From: Trematomus loennbergii
Taxonomy: Eukaryota; Chordata; Actinopteri; Perciformes; Nototheniidae
Direction: 5' to 3'
Length of the DNA stretch: 64,000 nt
NCBI GenBank assembly: GCA_012861695.1
Contig: JAAOOA010000200.1
Coordinates: 319,001-383,000 of the forward strand
Shown here: positions 57,201 to 62,884 of the stretch, piece after piece
How positions within the stretch are numbered: position 1 is the first letter of the stretch
Layout: each line of letters starts with the position of its first letter
Program-made: the position numbers and the translations under genes
The notes under the pieces: model-generated
Seen by the model: only the letters and a program-made list of their open reading frames with translations
What the model was told of the DNA's origin: nothing
Database searches by the model: none

Positions 57201-59748
57201 GATGGAGAAGAAGACCTCGTCCGTGGAGGTGGAGATTCGCTTCCCGTTGTTGAGAAAGCGGCCTCCCCACGTTCTCATGAAGTGTGTCGCGTGGGATAAT
57301 GCCGCCCAAAATTGGTCTGAAGACGGTTGTAAGTGGAGCGGAGCGTCAGACGAAGGACTCTGTACCTGCAAACATCTGTCCTCCTTCGCCATCCTGATGC
57401 AAAGGTATCCTCTGAAGATCGCCGGACTCCACCAAGTCACCCAAGTTGGTCTCTCTGTGTCCGTAGTTTCGCTCGTAATCTGTCTCATCATCGAGGTATT
57501 GGTTTGGAGCTCCGTGGTGAAAACAAACACGTTGTACCTCCGCCACATGGCTCACATCAACATCTCGCTGTGCCTCCTGGTGGCAGACAGCTGCTTTTTG
57601 GCGTCCATGGACCCCAAAGTGTCTCCGAGTTGTGGTGCCGTATCTTCGTGTGTGCTGAAACACTTCTGCTTCCTGTCCATGTTCTTCTGGATGCTGTGTT
57701 TGAGCGGCATCTTGCTTCACCAGACCGTCTTTATGTTCCACAACGTGAGCAAGGGACTACCTGAGACTCTCCATGTTCCTCGGGTACGTCTGCCCGCTGC
57801 TGATCGTCGTCATCACGTTCCTGATGTATGACGGAGGCATTGAAGGCGAGTATTTCTCCAAAGAAAGTTGCTGGTTGTTGTACGAGGGACTCATGAAGGG
57901 CTCCATCCACACCTTCGTTATCCCCGTGGGAATTATCGTGTTCGTGAACGTTCTCTCCATGATGGTGGTGATCATGAAGCTGCTCGATCACCCAAAGAAC
58001 GCCGAGCGGACCAATGATAGCGAGAAGAAAGGCGGCCGTCGCGGTGATGCGGTCGGTGATTCTGCTGACGCCCATCTTGGGATCACCTGGGTGTTTGGGT
58101 TCGCTGTGATGTTGATGGATCTCACGTCTGGACCCATTGCTATAACAGTGAACTACCTGTTCACGCTGCTCAACGCCTTCCAGGTACCGCTAGTTAACTA
58201 ACTATCATAATAAATAACTAACTTACTTATTTTCTTAACTAAACTGTTGCGCCCATTAGAATGGTTGATATATTTTTGTTATTTTGAACACTAGATGGCG
58301 TAATGGGGCAAACATATATATGTGATCGCACAGGTGCATTGATTGTGACTGGGAGAGCAAGAGTTTTTTGACCGTGTCTAAAAAACTTTGTAAAACTTAC
58401 TAGCTAAATAACGAACTAACTTTCCTAATGATTGTCTAACTAACTAACTACCTACCTACCTACCTGTGTACTTACACCTTTACGTCTACAGTTTTGTGTT
58501 GCATTGGTTAAACATGTGAACAGCCCTGCTCTGTGTTACTGTTATATGGCAGTAACATGTTAGTATTATATTTCAGTCAGACAACTCACGGTTCTTAATA
58601 TGTTTATTAGAGCAGCATATAGTTGAGTTTGGCGTCTAGGCTCGGGCCTCATCACTCCACAGATTTACATAGAACATTGAGTGATGATTAGATACTGTAA
58701 CTATCCCCCGAGCCTACAGGTGGAAGCTGGGGTGGTGGTGGGGCAGGCAAGCAGCACGTGAACGCATCAGCAATGTGACAGAGCCGCAGTATTAGCGAGG
58801 CAGATGCAGGCAGATCTGGCAGCTTAAAGGTAGGGTAGGTAAGTTTGAGAAACCGGCTCGAGATCGCTAGAATTTGAAAATACACAACCGGAGAAAATCT
58901 GCCACTTCCTCACAGAGCCCCTCCTCCAACACACAAACGCGCACATGACCAATGAGGGCACGAGATAAGTTTGTGCACAGATGGAAGGCTGACAGGCAGG
59001 TAGGCCATCCAGTTATTTTAGCCGGGCCGGCTCAAGATGATTGGTCGTTTTTACAGTACCACGGCTTCCCCAGATGAAATTTCTTTATGGATTTTTTGTC
59101 AAAGCACTTCAGATATTCATTGCTATCGGGATGTTAAGAGTTCCATGGATTATAACAAAAAGTGTATCTCGAGCCGGTTTCTCAAACTTACCTACCCTAC
59201 CTTTAAATAGAGCAGCAAGTTAAGGAGATTGTGTTTGGTTGTAAGAGAGACGCTTCACGTGTTAATGTATCATTGGTGCTCGAGTTGACTGCCTTAACTA
59301 GCTCGCAGGCTTCGCCCCATTTGTGTTTGATTTCCTGCTCAGTAACTTTTCCTTTTTTTATTTTGCAGGGTTTGTTCATTCTGTTAACAACATGCGTGAT
59401 GGACAAATCGGTAAGATGTTACTTTTTAAAATAACCCATAATGCATCCAAATCACAACACACTAGTCAGTAGGTGATTTACTTTCTACTAACAAGTTAAA
59501 TGTGTAATAAAATATATAAAACCACAAACAGGATATTGTAGCATAACAGTTTTAATCTCATTTCCACAGACCCGAGAAGCACTTGGGAAACGTCTGAAGA
59601 CAAATGTAAGTGTACTACAAACTGGATTATTAATGCAAAACACAACGATTATACATTATTTATTTAATCTCTCACATCCTCGTCTCTCCAGGCTTCAGCC
59701 CCGACCTCCAACAGCACCACAAAGTTAGAAAGCACTTGGAAGAAGTGA
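32693..59748 (+). CDS. adgrf5-like: Adhesion G-protein-coupled receptor, ADGRF5-like (whole gene)
   Basis: A cell-surface receptor of adhesion-GPCR group VI. The mature protein self-cleaves in the GAIN domain and is activated by its own tethered peptide. I assemble 17 coding exons: 32693-32740, 32834-32846 (tentative), 33010-33141, 36044-36178, 38163-38269, 40823-40881, 42601-42725, 43505-43718, 43876-44103, 44946-45092, 46604-46715, 48035-48110, 49715-49894, 56851-58183, 59369-59410, 59570-59605, 59692-59748. All have GT and AG borders and compatible phases. The product would be about 1,013 residues. Order: signal peptide (1-16), Cys-rich segment (about 65-145), SEA (about 130-210), Ig-like segments (about 210-400), HormR-like (about 403-465), GAIN (about 470-700), GPS cleavage H-L|S near residue 701, 7TM and a short tail. 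The order Cys-rich, SEA, Ig, GAIN matches ADGRF5 best; ADGRF1 or a fish-specific paralogue is possible. One-base frameshifts occur at about 43,684, 57,753, 58,030 and 58,080. Introns are packed with minisatellites. Confidence 0.88.
32834..32846 (+). CDS. adgrf5-like: Receptor micro-exon (tentative, 13 nt)
   Basis: GCGTCTGGACAAG sits between TTTTACAG and GTACAC and would add A-S-G-Q. It keeps the frame only if the next exon uses the acceptor at 33,009. Skipping it and using the acceptor at 33,023 also keeps the frame. Both forms are possible. Confidence 0.45.
33010..33141 (+). CDS. adgrf5-like: Receptor exon: N-terminal extracellular segment
   Basis: Encodes V-A-S-T-Q and then MYYVRLTIENSAIPNITGKL and following residues up to the donor GTAAAC, ending in phase 1. 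An alternative start at 33,024 would follow the signal exon directly. N-I-T and N-L-T are possible glycosylation sites. Confidence 0.75.
33155..33202. repeat. (AT)n microsatellite
   Basis: Simple TA repeat just inside the intron after the third coding exon. Confidence 0.9.
33478..34765. repeat. 37-bp minisatellite, about 35 units (plus orientation)
   Basis: Core CATCAACATGTGTCCCCTC with TTCTTCATGTCTCTTCTA. All three plus frames stay open through the array because no frame of the unit contains a stop. Occasional units lose one base (AACAGTGTCCC, GTCCCTC). The array at 48,600-49,670 is its reverse complement. Confidence 0.97.
34760..35367. repeat. Duplicated 0.6-kb segment, inserted copy
   Basis: Copy of 29,828-30,450. 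The left junction is at CCTCTCTTCAT, which resembles the end of the 37-bp unit. The right junction lies inside a poly-C run (about 35,350-35,366), after which MITE A sequence resumes at ACCTTATCACCTG. Confidence 0.9.
35636..36000. repeat. Degenerate 21-22-bp repeats related to the 38-kb array
   Basis: Units such as TTTACAAGAAAAAATATCAA and ATGTACAAGAAAAAATCC repeat irregularly up to just before the next exon. They resemble the TTTACAAGACAGAAATTCCA units of the next intron. Confidence 0.75.
36044..36178 (+). CDS. adgrf5-like: Receptor exon: Cys-rich (EGF-like) segment
   Basis: The acceptor TTCTCAG precedes and GTAGAG follows, phase 1 to phase 1. Encodes a C-Q-S-D-A-G-S-S-E-C-N-C start, a W-S-E-K-D-C centre and two further cysteines. 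The C-x-C...W...C spacing is typical of the N-terminal Cys-rich segment of ADGRF receptors. Confidence 0.85.
36227..37545. mobile_element. Non-autonomous element carrying a 36-37-bp minisatellite
   Basis: The ends are CAGAGATGGCAAAAGTAC and GTACTCCACTACTTCCCACC, roughly inverted and of a type seen in fish hAT-like MITEs. The flanks include typical ACTCAAGTAAAAGTA sequence. A relative with the same internal array and right end lies at 62,885-63,925. I could not confirm a target-site duplication. Confidence 0.65.
36640..37435. repeat. 36-37-bp minisatellite, about 22 units
   Basis: Core GAAGTAGAAAGTACAGGTAT then TTGTGTTCAACATGTAA. Units vary in the TTGTGTTC / TTGGTTC part, so the period is 35-37. 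The same unit forms the array at 62,885-63,815. Confidence 0.95.
37546..38162. other. Intron sequence without a recognised element
   Basis: AT-rich. Three tandem copies of 'acacattttgagttatttag' lie at about 37,710-37,790 (27-28-bp period). Nothing else stands out up to the next exon. Confidence 0.5.
38163..38269 (+). CDS. adgrf5-like: Receptor exon before the SEA core
   Basis: Acceptor GTTGCAG, donor GTAAAAC, phase 1 to phase 0. Encodes VAINGFLRLEGTTFHGCLKP and on to K-K-M-F-V-K. It corresponds to the start of the SEA region in ADGRF receptors. Confidence 0.8.
38360..40305. repeat. 22/23-bp minisatellite, about 87 units
   Basis: Two monomer types are interspersed: TTTACAAGACAGAAATTCCA with TA (22 bp) and a 23-bp type with AATCCACCAA or AATCCACAAA. 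Secondary changes AGACGG and GAAATCCCATA mark blocks of units repeated together. Frames of about 700 codons are open because no stop occurs in the units; they are not genes. Confidence 0.96.
40823..40881 (+). CDS. adgrf5-like: Receptor exon: SEA segment
   Basis: Acceptor CCCTGCAG, donor GTGCCT, phase 0 to phase 2. Encodes MKMVYSTLPGFDTLSITRYR. The L-P-G-F segment is characteristic of SEA domains in this receptor group. Confidence 0.8.
41063..41824. mobile_element. Harbinger-like MITE flanked by TTA
   Basis: The ends TGGCACGTTTCCACTACA and TGTAGTGGAAACGCGCCA are inverted repeats with one difference, and TTA lies on both sides (41,060-41,062 and 41,825-41,827). This target is preferred by PIF/Harbinger elements. 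A second end-like sequence at about 41,135 suggests a nested or duplicated end. No transposase. Confidence 0.75.
42285..42362. repeat. Imperfect palindrome of about 36-bp arms
   Basis: The sequence from GCAAAAATCAAAATTCTG to its inverse CAGAATTTAGATTTTTGC is centred near 42,323, with very few mismatches. It starts a stretch of the AATTCTGA-type degenerate repeats. Confidence 0.8.
42601..42725 (+). CDS. adgrf5-like: Receptor exon: SEA domain core
   Basis: Acceptor ACTGAAG, donor GTACCT, phase 2 to phase 1. Encodes R-V-G-S-V-I-V-E-F and a following amphipathic helix. G-S-V-x-V is the hallmark strand of SEA domains. Confidence 0.88.
42730..43490. repeat. Intron with degenerate AATTCTGA / AAAAATTC repeats
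   Basis: Short A/T-rich units around TCAAAATTCTGA recur irregularly at about 43,140-43,420. Related stretches occur at 42,290-42,560, 44,150-44,880 and, inverted, 61,040-61,600. No coding sequence. Confidence 0.6.
43505..43718 (+). CDS. adgrf5-like: Receptor exon: Ig-like segment, frameshifted
   Basis: Acceptor TTCTGCAG, donor GTTCGT. The first frame encodes GVIKLTMPASPVCFFAQPLL up to K-E-T-S. Beyond about 43,684 the conserved frame continues in another register (V-K-L-L-K-I-S-E-L-W-E-G), which fits the phase of the next exon. Taken literally the exon stops at TGA 43,705. One extra base (or two missing) explains it. I read it as an assembly error, or else a disabling mutation. Confidence 0.75.
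43876..44103 (+). CDS. adgrf5-like: Receptor exon: Ig-like segment end and linker
   Basis: Acceptor TTTTGTAG, donor GTAACT, phase 1 to phase 1. Starts V-Y-S-C-S-Y-H, the Y-x-C motif at the end of an Ig fold, and continues to N-Y-T-V-T-W-A-H-K-N. The cysteines in CDSPEEV and V-I-C-E-I suggest a second Ig-like fold begins. Confidence 0.85.
44946..45092 (+). CDS. adgrf5-like: Receptor exon: Ig-like / Cys-rich segment
   Basis: Acceptor GATTTCAG, donor GTAGGT, phase 1 to phase 1. Encodes A-V-P-S-E-E-T-K-K and later T-C-K-E-S-G-I-P-N-V-T-C-K-F and N-R-C-N-D-T, with several cysteines and a glycosylation site. Confidence 0.8.
45113..46100. mobile_element. Nested repeats in the receptor intron
   Basis: An outer repeat begins TTGTTACGACTGGGGCACAC and resembles the class at 2,756 and 3,863 in layout. 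Inside it, inverted ends AGGGTGCATTTCACTTC (about 45,326) and GAAGTGAAACGCACCCT (about 45,790) delimit a MITE of about 480 bp. The exact limits and target duplications are not certain. Confidence 0.55.
46604..46715 (+). CDS. adgrf5-like: Receptor exon: HormR-like segment
   Basis: Acceptor TTTAAACAG, donor GTATGA, phase 1 to phase 2. Encodes F-C-P-A-E-G-D-W-G-D-T-K-A-G and L-K-C-K-G. The C-P...G-x-W...T-x-A-G pattern is typical of the segment before GAIN in ADGRF proteins. Confidence 0.87.
46725..48010. repeat. 57-bp minisatellite, about 22 units
   Basis: Core GGACTCTTTAAAGTAGAGAC, then ACTACATACTGATATACACC and TGAACATCAGCAGGAGA. It fills nearly the whole 1.32-kb intron, starting within about 15 bases of the donor and ending about 25 bases before the next exon. 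As 57 is a multiple of three, 19-residue repeat frames are open on the minus strand; they are not genes. Confidence 0.97.
48035..48110 (+). CDS. adgrf5-like: Receptor exon: HormR-like end
   Basis: Acceptor GTTTCAG, donor GTGAGT, phase 2 to phase 0. Encodes G-H-P-P-T-W-E-P-E-V-S-A-C-V-N, ending in N-A-E. The W...C spacing closes the HormR-like fold. Confidence 0.87.
48162..49697 (+). mobile_element. TTAA-type MITE copy B carrying a 37-bp minisatellite
   Basis: The left end AGGTCCCCTATCAT follows TTAA. The right end ATAATAGGTGACCT is followed by TTTAC, a decayed target site. It is the same family as 33,460-35,623 but inverted. It keeps the middle part ('cagacaggtttttatagaaa', 'ttccacagaggggacacat') lost from copy A. 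Confidence 0.8.
48600..49670. repeat. 37-bp minisatellite, about 29 units (minus orientation)
   Basis: The units are the reverse complement of those at 33,478-34,765 (here GAGGGGACACATGTTGATG). The array is more uniform than the plus array. All three minus frames are open through it. Confidence 0.97.
49715..49894 (+). CDS. adgrf5-like: Receptor exon: GAIN domain, N-terminal part
   Basis: Acceptor TGTTGCAG, donor GTAAGC, phase 0, 60 codons. Encodes N-S-D-I-G-L-G-S-L-D-E-N and the helix VFSQLDQVTNNSQK, the alpha-helical subdomain A of GAIN. It has several N-x-S/T sites. Confidence 0.9.
50060..51230. repeat. LINE-derived repeats in the large intron
   Basis: The segment 50,060-50,640 begins with 'tttatttatatagcactttt', typical of reversed fish LINE 3' ends. 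The segment 50,790-50,960 matches 28,120-28,300. 'gttgggaggctgttccagaa' near 51,180 is a reversed LINE ORF2 tail motif. No intact frame. Confidence 0.6.
51231..52384. other. Intron sequence, nothing assigned
   Basis: Mixed AT-rich sequence without recognised exons or element ends. It is probably older repeat sequence leading into the 40-bp array. Confidence 0.4.
52385..53716. repeat. 40-bp minisatellite, about 33 units
   Basis: Core CAACTGGCCCACTTCAGTTG with TGACATTTAAATTCTAACTT. Each unit has a CAACTG...CAGTTG dyad able to form a small hairpin. Many units lack one to three bases in the ACATTTAAA part, so the period varies from 36 to 40. Confidence 0.97.
53750..54300 (-). repeat. Repeat related, in inverse orientation, to 19,811-20,470
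   Basis: Contains the reverse of the segments around 'gcataaaggcactgg' and 'cttgtataacccacaatgaa'. The 100-codon frame starting at 53,769 has no known domain and is not a gene. Confidence 0.5.
54698..55860 (-). pseudogene. LINE reverse transcriptase fragment, broken
   Basis: Read on the minus strand from about 55,788, the pieces are in the right order for a non-LTR reverse transcriptase: Y-R-P-I-S-I-L-P, F-G-F-R-x-x-H-S-T-E, F-L-D-L-R-K-A-F-D-T-V-D-H (about 55,470), GVPQGSILGPLLFSLYINDL (about 55,290) and the catalytic Y-A-D-D (about 55,197-55,208). A C-terminal H-I-K-K...I-L-S-H-I-E-Y-C segment follows at 54,958-54,698. Several frameshifts separate them. The endonuclease part is missing, so the copy is 5'-truncated. 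It is of Jockey-type lineage (CR1/L2/Rex1-like); the exact clade is not decided. It lies in a receptor intron, antisense to the gene. Confidence 0.88.
56040..56614. repeat. Tandem AACTAACTTATT repeats split by a MITE
   Basis: Units of roughly 45 bp containing 'taactaacttattgaatacc' and TTATTTTCTTAA lie before and after the MITE at 56,139-56,548. The same motif follows the 7TM exon at 58,195-58,243. Confidence 0.7.
56139..56548. mobile_element. 410-bp TTAA-flanked MITE
   Basis: The ends AGTGGACCTATCATGC and GCATGATAGGTCCCCT are inverted, with TTAA on both sides (56,135-56,138 and 56,549-56,552). Its right part ('cacatattcatgtagaaaag' and 'tgcattttgcatgatagg') is related to MITEs A and B, here with a single unexpanded copy of the minisatellite-like sequence. 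Confidence 0.85.
56615..56642 (+). pseudogene. Relic of the 7TM exon 3' end and donor
   Basis: Twenty-eight bases are identical to 58,164-58,191, the last 20 bases of the 7TM exon plus the first 8 of its intron. GTTA follows in both after one further base. It lies 0.2 kb before that exon. It encodes only the L-L-N-A-F-Q end of a transmembrane helix and has no acceptor, so it is a duplication remnant. Confidence 0.85.
56851..58183 (+). CDS. adgrf5-like: Receptor exon: GAIN subdomain B, GPS and 7TM, three indels
   Basis: Acceptor CTTTTGCAG, donor GTACCG. One long exon of 1,333 nt, where 1,332 would keep the phase. It encodes the rest of GAIN. The GPS region contains C-V-A-W-D-N...W-S-E-D-G-C and then L-C-T-C-K-H-L|S-S-F-A-I-L-M, with the cut between 57,378 and 57,379. 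The new N-terminus would be the tethered agonist. TM1 starts near V-G-L-S-V-S-V-V-S-L; later helices include F-F-W-M-L-C-L-S-G and L-G-I-T-W-V-F-G-F. The frame shifts by one base at GGG 57,753-57,755, again at AAAGG near 58,030, and back at GGG 58,079-58,081. Between and beyond these points the helices read normally. Confidence 0.92.
58245..58823. other. Intron after the 7TM exon, unassigned part
   Basis: CTACCTACC repeats lie at 58,449-58,464. An inverted pair ('ggctcgggcctcat' at about 58,639 and 'cccccgagcc' at about 58,706) is the only structure noticed. Confidence 0.45.
58828..59202. mobile_element. 375-bp MITE with perfect 37-bp inverted ends and TTAA
   Basis: The left end AGGTAGGGTAGGTAAGTTTG continues for 37 bases that are matched exactly, inverted, at the right end. 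TTAA flanks both sides (58,824-58,827 and 59,203-59,206). No protein. Its perfect ends suggest it is among the youngest insertions in the gene. Confidence 0.93.
59369..59410 (+). CDS. adgrf5-like: Receptor exon: end of TM7
   Basis: Acceptor ATTTTGCAG, donor GTAAGA, 42 nt, phase 0. Encodes G-L-F-I-L-L-T-T-C-V-M-D-K-S. A 42-nt exon with G-L-F-I-L-L is a signature of adhesion GPCR genes. Confidence 0.93.
59570..59605 (+). CDS. adgrf5-like: Receptor exon: cytoplasmic tail
   Basis: Acceptor TTCCACAG, donor GTAAGT, 36 nt, phase 0. Encodes T-R-E-A-L-G-K-R-L-K-T-N, the helix-8 region. Confidence 0.88.
59692..59748 (+). CDS. adgrf5-like: Receptor last exon
   Basis: Acceptor TCTCTCCAG; encodes A-S-A-P-T-S-N-S-T-T-K-L-E-S-T-W-K-K and the stop TGA at 59,746-59,748. 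The tail is short and rich in Ser/Thr. Confidence 0.88.
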   Translation, partial: ASAPTSNSTTKLESTWKK

Positions 59749-60288
59749 AAATGATCTAAATATGTCTCACATAAAAACACACATTTTACAAACAATATAT
59801 CTGAATAGGCTTCAAGTTTGTACATTTTTATAGTGATTACTTTGATGTATTCCTGATATGAAACACTATGCAATGCTTGTTTACCTGATTAGTTTTTTAC
59901 AGGAAATATCTCCAGCTTGTACTGATTGATTTTGATTTAAAACGTCCTTTATTGCGACATATTGTTTGGTAAACACTGTTTATTACATCTTTCTAGGATT
60001 ATAACCTATAACCTCGTAATGTATAATTACCTTATTAGCTTTGTATGTATTATTATTTGTTATATTAATGATTTGTCTCTGTCTTTGGGGTTTTGGTTTC
60101 CTCAGATTGTCTTTACTTGTCATTTTTCATGCTTTTTCACAGTTGAACGACTTATTTCCAAGATACATACATGATTTAATACGGAGCTGTTGCAGGATTA
60201 CTTTGTGTAGAAACTCATTCTGTATATCTGTGATTTGAATCATATGAGAGGAAGTCGACTGAGATGTTTTGAGTTCAAGAAAGCGCTA

Positions 60289-60294
60289 AATAAA
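60289..60294 (+). terminator. Candidate polyadenylation signal of the receptor
   Basis: AATAAA at 60,289-60,294, 541 bases after the stop codon. No stronger signal was noticed between. Confidence 0.5.
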
Positions 60295-60469
60295 TAGATT
60301 TTCACCCAAAAACTATTCATTCAAACTTAAATGTTCTATCGGTGAAGCAATACAAATGTTTGTTTCTTAACACTGTGTACGGTAAAGGGATTCCTGTTTG
60401 TTTCAGTGACTTTTTAAGCATATTTTGATGATGATTACCGGGAGGAATGTAATGACTTTCATAAAGAGC

Positions 60470-60569
60470 CTACGCCAGTTTCTTGCTCCTCTTCTCCTTG
60501 TTCTCCTGTTTGCTCCGCCCCTCGTTAGTGTCGTCCAATGAGATTCCTTTCTGAGCCTCAACCTCTGCT
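60470..60569 (-). CDS. ankrd66: ANKRD66-like last exon
   Basis: On the minus strand the acceptor GTGTTGCAG is followed by an exon encoding A-E-V-E-A-Q-K-G-I-S-L-D-D and a Lys/Glu-rich tail (K-E-K-R-S-K-K-L-A), with stop TAG at 60,472-60,470. It joins in phase to the ankyrin exon upstream (two bases AA plus A make Lys). Such a charged tail after the last ankyrin repeat fits ANKRD66. It is convergent with the receptor, 721 bases between stop codons. Confidence 0.75.
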
Positions 60570-61039
60570 CTGCAACACAAACAGGGATATTTACCTATCG
60601 GGTAAAATATTTAACTAACAGATATCAGCATGACACTTCCACCCTTCATTACTGACATTAACACAATTCTTTTTTATGTTACAAGTTTTCTGACAGGTCA
60701 TGTTTAAATGTGCAAATGAGGCGTTTTGTGATGCTGAATTTAGGAGAAATCTACAGACAGAGTTAGTCAAATAAACGCCTGAATTTGAATTAAGATGTTT
60801 TCTTTACACTAGTCTGATAATAGACATGTTATGGAGCCTAAATAACCCAAAATCTAATCTAATAGAATATAGAAAATCAAGTGTTTACCTGCAGTGTTTC
60901 ACCTCAAATCAACCAAAGCGACCACCAACCATATATAGCTACTTTATTTAAACTTCACCCAGAATTCGGACTTTTTCTCCACTTTTTTACGAAGAAGATT
61001 TAGCGCCAAACATTTTATTTGAGATCTGAACAAGAGAGA

Positions 61040-61600
61040 TTTTTTATTGTATTTCTTTTTTTTTTCTGAGTCTTGACTTTTTTCTCAGAATGTTGACTTT
61101 TTAAGAGTTAAATTATTTCCAGAATTGAAACTTGTTTTTCAGAATAATTTTTTCTCATTATTTTGACTTCTTTTTAAATCCTAAAATCCACATTTAGCCT
61201 CTTAATTTACTGAGGGATCTGACGCAGTCGTGGCTGTCCGTAGCCTATATCTGGGCGATGCGTTCAGGCTCCAGAAATCCTCCAGGTCCAGGTTCAGGCT
61301 CCAAGAATTTGAACTTTTTTTCTCAGTTAAATTTTTTTCAGAATTTTATTTTTGTCTGAACTTTGAAAGTTGCATTTTTTCTGAAAGTAAAATTTCTTCT
61401 CAGAAGTTTGATTATTTCTCAGAATTTTTCTTCGGAACTTCATTTTTTCCTGAATTTTGACTTTTTCTGAAACTTGACTTTTTTTCTCAGAATGCTGAAC
61501 TTTTTAAGAATTAAAACCTTTTCTCAGAATTTTGACTTTTTTCCGAATTTTGACTTTTTTCTTAGAATTTTGAACTGCATTAAAGCATGGACACATGTCC
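61040..61600. repeat. Degenerate TTTTTCTCAGAATTTTGAC repeats
   Basis: Irregular T-rich units with TCAGAATTTTGACTTTTT, the reverse complement of the A-rich units in the receptor introns at 42-45 kb. It lies in the intron of the ankyrin gene. Confidence 0.65.
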
Positions 61601-61650
61601 CAGTAGAGACACTAAATCCTAAAATCCACTTTATCCGCCTCTTAATTTAC

Positions 61651-61878
61651 TTCTTGAGGAATCTGACGCAGTCGTGGTGTCCGTAGATCTGCGCGATGCG
61701 TTCAGCGTCTCTCCGCATAAGTCCTCCAGGTCCAGCGGTGCGTTCAGGCTCTGCAGCAGCTTCAGGACAGGGAGGCGTCCGGCCTCCGCGGCGCTGTGGG
61801 CGGCCGTCCATCCGTGCTCTGTCATCAGAGAGGGACACGCCCCGTGACCAATCAGGAGCCTCACAACCTCCACGTGAC
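61651..61878 (-). CDS. ankrd66: ANKRD66-like ankyrin-repeat exon, frameshifted
   Basis: On the minus strand the acceptor CCCTCCCTCAG leads into G-H-V-E-V-V-R-L-L-I-G-H-G-A, then H-G-W-T-A-A-H-S-A-A-E-A-G, typical ankyrin repeats that serve protein binding. Near 61,705 the frame must shift by one missing base to reach E-R-I-A-Q-I-Y-G-H-H-D-C-V-R-F-L, after which the donor GTAAAT follows at 61,650. R-I-A-Q-I-Y-G followed by C-V-x-F-L-x-K-A-E matches my memory of ANKRD66. Earlier exons are not seen in the window and must lie beyond 64,000. The function of ANKRD66 is not established. Confidence 0.78.
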
Positions 61879-61899
61879 CTGAGGGAGGGGCCACAGTGA

Positions 61900-62465
61900 G
61901 ATCTCACACTTAAAAACCTCCATTACAGTTAGACAATCGAATAACTTAGACTTTATTGAGCTTTTTTCCAACAATAAACAAACACAATAACAAGCAAAGT
62001 GACACAATGGCATTGTTGACAGACAGTTTGTGATCTACGTTATGATAAATATTCCTGTGTGTTATGAACTCTGATGATGATTTTCAATATTTTTCTAACC
62101 TGAAAAGTTAATTGAGGTAAAAAAAAAAATACCAGGTAAAAGAAAGGTAAACAAAAATAAAATAAGTTCAAAAGTAATTTATTTTTAGCCAAAAGCTATG
62201 ACTACATCTAAGTTTTTTGATGTTTTTGTAGACAAAGGTTCAGTTTAACCCATGTGACTCATTAATCACATATCTTAATTCCTATTATCAGTGAAAAGGT
62301 AATAACAGTAAATGAATGCCTAATTATTCATCTGCAGAATGAGTACTTTTTACGGAAGAAGATTAGGGCCACAAGAACATTTCTTTGAGATCTGAACAAG
62401 AGAGATACTTTTATGAGTTCTGGGATTTAAGTAAAAATATGATTTAAAAAAAGATTTTTTTCATT
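61900..62465. other. Intron sequence of the ankyrin gene
   Basis: AT-rich with no exon or element end recognised. Confidence 0.5.
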
Positions 62466-62655
62466 TTCTCAGAATTACATGTCACTTGTTAGACGCTTTT
62501 ATCCAAAGAGACTTACATACTCAATACTGTGGACAATCCCCACAGGAGCAATTTGGGGTGAAGTGTCTCAGGGACACAACCACATGCTGACTGCAGTGGG
62601 GTTTGAACCCCCTGATCCGAACACCAACGCACTAGCCACTGCGCCACACGCCTCC
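62466..62655 (-). mobile_element. tRNA-derived SINE, minus strand, head and tail
   Basis: Read on the minus strand: A-box-like TGGCGCAGTGG near 62,646, B-box-like GGTTCAAACCCC near 62,610, then a body and the tail GTAAGTCTCTTTGGATAAAA. This is the most complete copy of the SINE type seen in module beta. Confidence 0.75.
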
Positions 62656-62884
62656 ACGTTATAAATAAGAATAATGGTCAGATCTCACTGTGGCCCCTAC
62701 TTTACTTTTATACTTTCACTTATTTTTCACTACTTCTTATGATTGTCCCATTGGTCCATAAGTTAGTTCTGCTTTTTGACTCTCCAGGTGTATTTTTAGA
62801 CAAAAGCTATGACTTCATCTAATTATTGGATGCTTTCTGTGGATAAAGTTTAGTTTAAATGCTGATGAAAACTAAAGTAACAAA

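Noticed and set aside
57773..58201. Separate small membrane protein of 142 codons
   Set aside because: It is the continuation of the receptor 7TM region after a one-base frame break, not an independent gene.
61631..61894. Single-exon ankyrin protein starting M-A-P-P-S-G-H
   Set aside because: The first codons come from the intron before the acceptor CTCAG. The true exon starts at 61,878 and continues an upstream exon outside the window.
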